From positions 163,250-227,249 of the forward strand of contig NZ_JBHZGO010000023.1 in NCBI RefSeq assembly GCF_042747725.1: a stretch of DNA of 64,000 bases, written 5' to 3'. The stretch is from FACHB-T130 sp042747725. Lineage in GTDB: Bacteria; Cyanobacteriota; Cyanobacteriia; Cyanobacteriales; FACHB-T130. Positions 61,279-64,000 of the stretch are shown here, piece by piece (within the stretch, counting starts at the first letter, position 1; the number at the start of each line of letters is the position of its first letter). The notes beneath the pieces are model-generated. The model searched no databases and was not told where the DNA came from. It saw only the letters and a program-made list of their open reading frames with translations. The position numbers and the translations under genes are program-made.

Positions 61279-61599
61279 GCGGTTTAGATACGGCTAAAGA
61301 AAATCTGTGAAAAGCTGAAGCCAAAATATTATACCCTATTTTAGGCACAGCAGTGTACTGCCCAGTGGGACGTGAGTCTCAAACTGGGAGGATCGGGATG
61401 GGGTATGGAGATGGGAGATGAGCAGTTAAAGAATCTATCTTCCACTCACCAACCAGAGTAGGGAACTGGATAGTGGTATCTTCCCCGGTCTCCATTCTAG
61501 ATAAAATTCTAGAATGGCATCATCCGAGATGCGATTCATTTCACTGCCATTTTTGCCGCTTGGAGGAGAATAACCGACAGGTGTAGCAAGAATTCGCCG
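61279..61599. other. Divergent promoter region between rimO and btpA
   Basis: 321 bp with no gene. The only structure I see is a perfect 10-bp palindrome at 61492-61517. The btpA start, GTG 61600, has GGAGGAG at 61562-61568, rather far upstream, and weak nearer purines. Confidence 0.4.
61492..61517. promoter_or_regulatory. Palindrome upstream of btpA
   Basis: CCATTCTAGA and TCTAGAATGG are perfectly inverted around TAAAAT. It lies 83 bp upstream of the btpA start and 214 bp from rimO. A dimeric regulator site or an RNA hairpin are both possible. Confidence 0.45.
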
Positions 61600-62460
61600 G
61601 TGTTTTCAGGTAGACAAGTGGACTTAAATCAAATCTTCAAGACACCGAATCCCATCGTTGGCGTGGTTCATCTTCTGCCGCTGCCGACATCTCCCCGCTG
61701 GGGAGGTAGCCTGAAAACGGTTATCGATCGAGCTGAGCAGGAAGCGACAGCGTTGGCAGCGGGCGGCGTGAACGGCATTATTGTGGAAAATTTCTTCGAC
61801 GCCCCTTTTACTAAAAACCAGGTAGATCCAGCGGTCGTTAGTGCGATGACACTGATTGTGCAGCGGCTGATGAATTTGGTGACGTTACCTGTGGGCATTA
61901 ATGTATTACGCAATGATGCTCATAGCGCGATCGCCATTGCATCCTGCGTCCACGCTCAGTTTATCCGCGTCAACGTCCTCACCGGCGTCATGGCAACTGA
62001 CCAAGGGCTGATTGAGGGAGAGGCGCATCAATTGCTCCGTTACCGTCGAGAATTGGGCAGCAATGTAAAAATTTTGGCAGATGTCTTAGTCAAGCACGGT
62101 CGCCCCTTAGGTTCCCCAAATCTAACCACAGCAGTGCAAGAGACGATTGAGCGGGGTTTAGCAGATGGCGTCATTTTAAGTGGCTGGGCGACGGGTAGCC
62201 CTCCCAGTCTGGAAGACTTGGAACTGGCAACCGCCGCTGCCAACGGGACGCCCGTATTTATCGGCAGTGGTGCCAACTGGGAAAATATTTCTACACTGAT
62301 GCAAGCCGCAGATGGCGTGATTGTTTCCAGCTCTCTCAAGCGCCACGGGCGGATCGAGCAGCCCATCGATCCGATTCGGGTCAGCCAATTTGTGGAAGCA
62401 ACCCGACGCAGTTTTGCCGCCAAAGCGGAACCCAAGCCAGTTTCTTCGGTCACTTATTAG
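61600..62460 (+). CDS. btpA: BtpA-family photosystem I biogenesis protein
   Basis: 286 residues starting at GTG 61600. BtpA-family signature: NPIVGVVHLLPLPTSPRWGG, VNGIIVENFFDAPF, LPVGINVLRNDAHSAIAIA, and AQFIRVNVLTGVMATDQGLIEG. A (beta/alpha)8 barrel is expected. In Synechocystis, BtpA is an extrinsic thylakoid protein needed to accumulate the PSI reaction centre proteins, notably in the cold. Some other BtpA-family members are not photosynthetic, but in a cyanobacterium the PSI role is the best reading. Followed by VKOR. Confidence 0.95.
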   Translation: MFSGRQVDLNQIFKTPNPIVGVVHLLPLPTSPRWGGSLKTVIDRAEQEATALAAGGVNGIIVENFFDAPFTKNQVDPAVVSAMTLIVQRLMNLVTLPVGINVLRNDAHSAIAIASCVHAQFIRVNVLTGVMATDQGLIEGEAHQLLRYRRELGSNVKILADVLVKHGRPLGSPNLTTAVQETIERGLADGVILSGWATGSPPSLEDLELATAAANGTPVFIGSGANWENISTLMQAADGVIVSSSLKRHGRIEQPIDPIRVSQFVEATRRSFAAKAEPKPVSSVTY

Positions 62461-62510
62461 TTGTTAGTTGTTAGTTTTTAGTTGTTAGTTTTCTAATTAA
62501 CTCCAAAAAA
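62461..62510. repeat. TTGTTAG heptamer-type spacer repeat
   Basis: TTAGTTGTTAGTTGTTAGT and TTTAGTTGTTAGTTTTC are imperfect tandem copies of the unit GTTGTTA, followed by CTAATTAACT. They form part of the spacer between btpA and the VKOR gene. Confidence 0.5.
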
Positions 62511-62610
62511 CTAACATCCCCAAATTTTTTACTGAGTCCTCTAACTGGCGATAGTTTCACATCTTCAGTTTTCGATTCTCACTTCTGTGTCCTCCTACCT
62601 CAGTTTTGAC

Positions 62611-63555
62611 ATGAGCCGCCGACGTTCTACTCCCTGGATTCATCGCTGGTCCCGTCTGCTGATTGCGGCGATCGCTATTTTAGGTGCCTTAGTAACAGGC
62701 TATCTAACCGTAGTCAAGCTAGCAGGAGGCTCTGCTGCCTGCCCCACCAGCGGTTGCAATCAAGTCCTCTCCAGCCCCTACGCCAGCGTCTTTGGTCTTC
62801 CCTTAACTTTGTTTGGCTTGCTGGCTTATGTCAGCATGGTTGCTTTCGCCCTCGCTCCGATGGCAGTGAACCCAGTTGAAAAGAAAGACCTGCACTCTCA
62901 ACTGGACAACTGGACATGGATGCTATTATTTGCCGGTGGCACCGCTATGACGGTTTTCAGCGGCTACTTGATGTATTTACTGGCATTTGAAATCAAAGCT
63001 GTTTGTCTCTACTGTCTTGCCTCCGCTTTCTTCTCCCTTAGCTTGTTAGTGCTGACCTTGATCGGTCGCGCTTGGGAGGACTGGGGACAACTATTTTTTA
63101 CTGGCATCGTCGTGGGAATGGTAGCGCTGATTAGTACTCTGGGCGTCTATGCCACTGTGAAGTCACCCGTCGCTTCCGGTGGTGGTTCCGCCACTACCGG
63201 ATCGCAAACGTTTCCCATTACCACCGTCTCTAGCGTTGCAGAAGTTGCTCTAGCGAAACATCTCAAAGAAGCAGGAGCTAAGATGTACGGTGCTTTCTGG
63301 TGTTCTCACTGCCACGATCAAAAGCAATTGTTTGGTAAAGAGGCATTCAGCCAAATCAATTACATTGAGTGCGCCGATCCCAAAGAGCCACAGAAGCAGG
63401 CAGAAATCTGCCAAAAGGCAGGGATTCAAAGCTACCCCAGCTGGGAAGTCAACGGTAAATTGATCGAGCCAGGTGTGAAATCTTTAGAGAAACTGGCTGA
63501 TTTATCGAGTTATACAGGTCCTCGCAACTTTCAGAACTCCTTGCCAGGACTTTAA
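62611..63555 (+). CDS. VKOR-thioredoxin fusion (LTO1-like) disulfide oxidase
   Basis: 314 residues from ATG 62611; GTG 62587 is possible. The N-terminal four-helix VKOR domain (about 15-170) has the loop cysteines in ACPTSGCNQVL and the quinone-proximal CxxC in AVCLYCLAS. A fifth helix (GIVVGMVALISTLGVYA) leads to a thioredoxin-like domain (about 225-314) with the redox motif FWCSHCHDQ and IQSYPSWEVNG with the cis-Pro. This is the cyanobacterial/plant bacterial-VKOR type that makes disulfides in exported proteins using quinone. Thylakoid or plasma membrane, with the thioredoxin domain in the lumen or periplasm. Confidence 0.95.
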   Translation: MSRRRSTPWIHRWSRLLIAAIAILGALVTGYLTVVKLAGGSAACPTSGCNQVLSSPYASVFGLPLTLFGLLAYVSMVAFALAPMAVNPVEKKDLHSQLDNWTWMLLFAGGTAMTVFSGYLMYLLAFEIKAVCLYCLASAFFSLSLLVLTLIGRAWEDWGQLFFTGIVVGMVALISTLGVYATVKSPVASGGGSATTGSQTFPITTVSSVAEVALAKHLKEAGAKMYGAFWCSHCHDQKQLFGKEAFSQINYIECADPKEPQKQAEICQKAGIQSYPSWEVNGKLIEPGVKSLEKLADLSSYTGPRNFQNSLPGL

Positions 63556-63947
63556 ATTTGGGTGCCCTAGGAAATAGCGATGTCACTCAAAATGGAAAAA
63601 GATATTTGCCGTAGAAGTATTTGGCATTTTCGGCATTTGCTAAAATTAAAACCGAATACTTTAACGGCAAAATATTTGGCATGGTGAGGTATCGTTTCAT
63701 CATCCTGTTATTTTGCACTTTACTGATAGCCAAAACAGCAACAACACCGCTGTCCTAGCATTGAAGAAAGGACAATTAGCAACTCTGATTCAGAGAAAGT
63801 CTCCCATTGAACAGAGTTAAAGTTTTTACCGAGCCATCCACACATATTTAGGAAAGTTGTATCACGATGGTGTCAGGGCTATTTCATTCTAGACAGAGAG
63901 GGTGAAATCCAGTAAGCTAAAGCTCAACGAATTTTTCTTATCGAGCT
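63556..63947. other. Spacer before the right-edge transposase
   Basis: AT-rich, no gene. Repeated elements AATATTTGGCAT and AGTATTTGGCAT (about 63617 and 63670) recur with the related TTTTCGGCATT. It may include the left end of the insertion sequence whose transposase starts at 63948, but no terminal repeat could be fixed without the other end. Confidence 0.4.
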
Positions 63948-64000
63948 ATGAGAACGCTTGCCATTGTGGAAGCCTTTTCCAGTTTGCCTGACGCACGACG
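63948..64000 (+). CDS. N-terminal fragment of a probable ISAs1-type transposase
   Basis: The frame from ATG 63948 reads MRTLAIVEAFSSLPDARR to the right edge. The FSSLPDxRR block is typical of the DDE_Tnp_1-associated N-terminal domain in ISAs1-family transposases. Only 17 codons are visible, so the assignment is tentative and the gene may or may not be complete beyond the window. TATCGAG directly before the ATG is a poor Shine-Dalgarno sequence. Confidence 0.4.
   Translation, partial: MRTLAIVEAFSSLPDAR

Overview
The window looks like chromosomal DNA from a filamentous, probably non-heterocystous cyanobacterium. The evidence is the very frequent HIP1 octamer GCGATCGC, cyanobacterial marker genes (btpA, a NblR-like regulator, DUF2949, a carotenoid cleavage oxygenase, an Omp85/Toc75-type outer-membrane protein, a VKOR-thioredoxin fusion), tandem heptamer repeats, and many Uma2, TPR and toxin-antitoxin genes. 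I cannot name the genus from sequence alone.

Layout. 0-5 kb: the end of an SGNH-type hydrolase, a Gfo/Idh/MocA oxidoreductase, a long heptamer-repeat tract, a 91-bp MITE-like element, queC, a CNNM/HlyC-type CBS membrane protein and a membrane-anchored unknown. 5-13 kb: a tRNA with CAU anticodon (probably tRNA-Ile2), a secreted unknown, pyrE, a MazE/MazF pair, an AT-rich orphan, thiC under a TPP riboswitch, a second antitoxin/MazF pair, a DUF262 protein and DUF2949. 13-25 kb: DUF192 lipoprotein, NblR-like regulator, an amber-interrupted Uma2 gene, metH carrying an in-frame repeat insertion, two further Uma2 genes (one flanked by decayed Uma2 tails), a DUF262-HNH nuclease of GmrSD type and a carotenoid oxygenase. 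25-36 kb: PEBP protein, membrane protein, TPR protein, mnmH/selU, aldo/keto reductase, DM9/DUF3421 secreted protein, rpiA, a TPR-CPBP protease fusion and an EAL protein. 36-46 kb: an RRM RNA-binding protein beside a decayed TnpB, then a Tat-exported caspase-like protease downstream of a giant TPR-CHAT gene that is broken by one frameshift and one nonsense codon. 46-64 kb: thioesterase, comB, response regulator, LpxB-related protein, Omp85, Ser/Thr kinase, tmRNA, membrane proteins, thrC, DEAD-box helicase, rimO, btpA, VKOR and the first codons of a probable transposase.

Most genes are housekeeping genes in short transcription units. The accessory interest lies in: (i) the paired clan-CD proteases (orthocaspase and CHAT), with the CHAT partner pseudogenised; (ii) the TPR-CPBP fusion; (iii) two DUF262 proteins and two MazF modules within about 15 kb, suggesting a loose defence/stress neighbourhood; (iv) mobile-element debris: three copies of one MITE, a second MITE, a TnpB without its catalytic core, a repeat peptide inserted in MetH, and decayed Uma2 genes. 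No CRISPR array or prophage was seen. I see no single complete novel multi-gene system; the best candidates are ranked in the findings.
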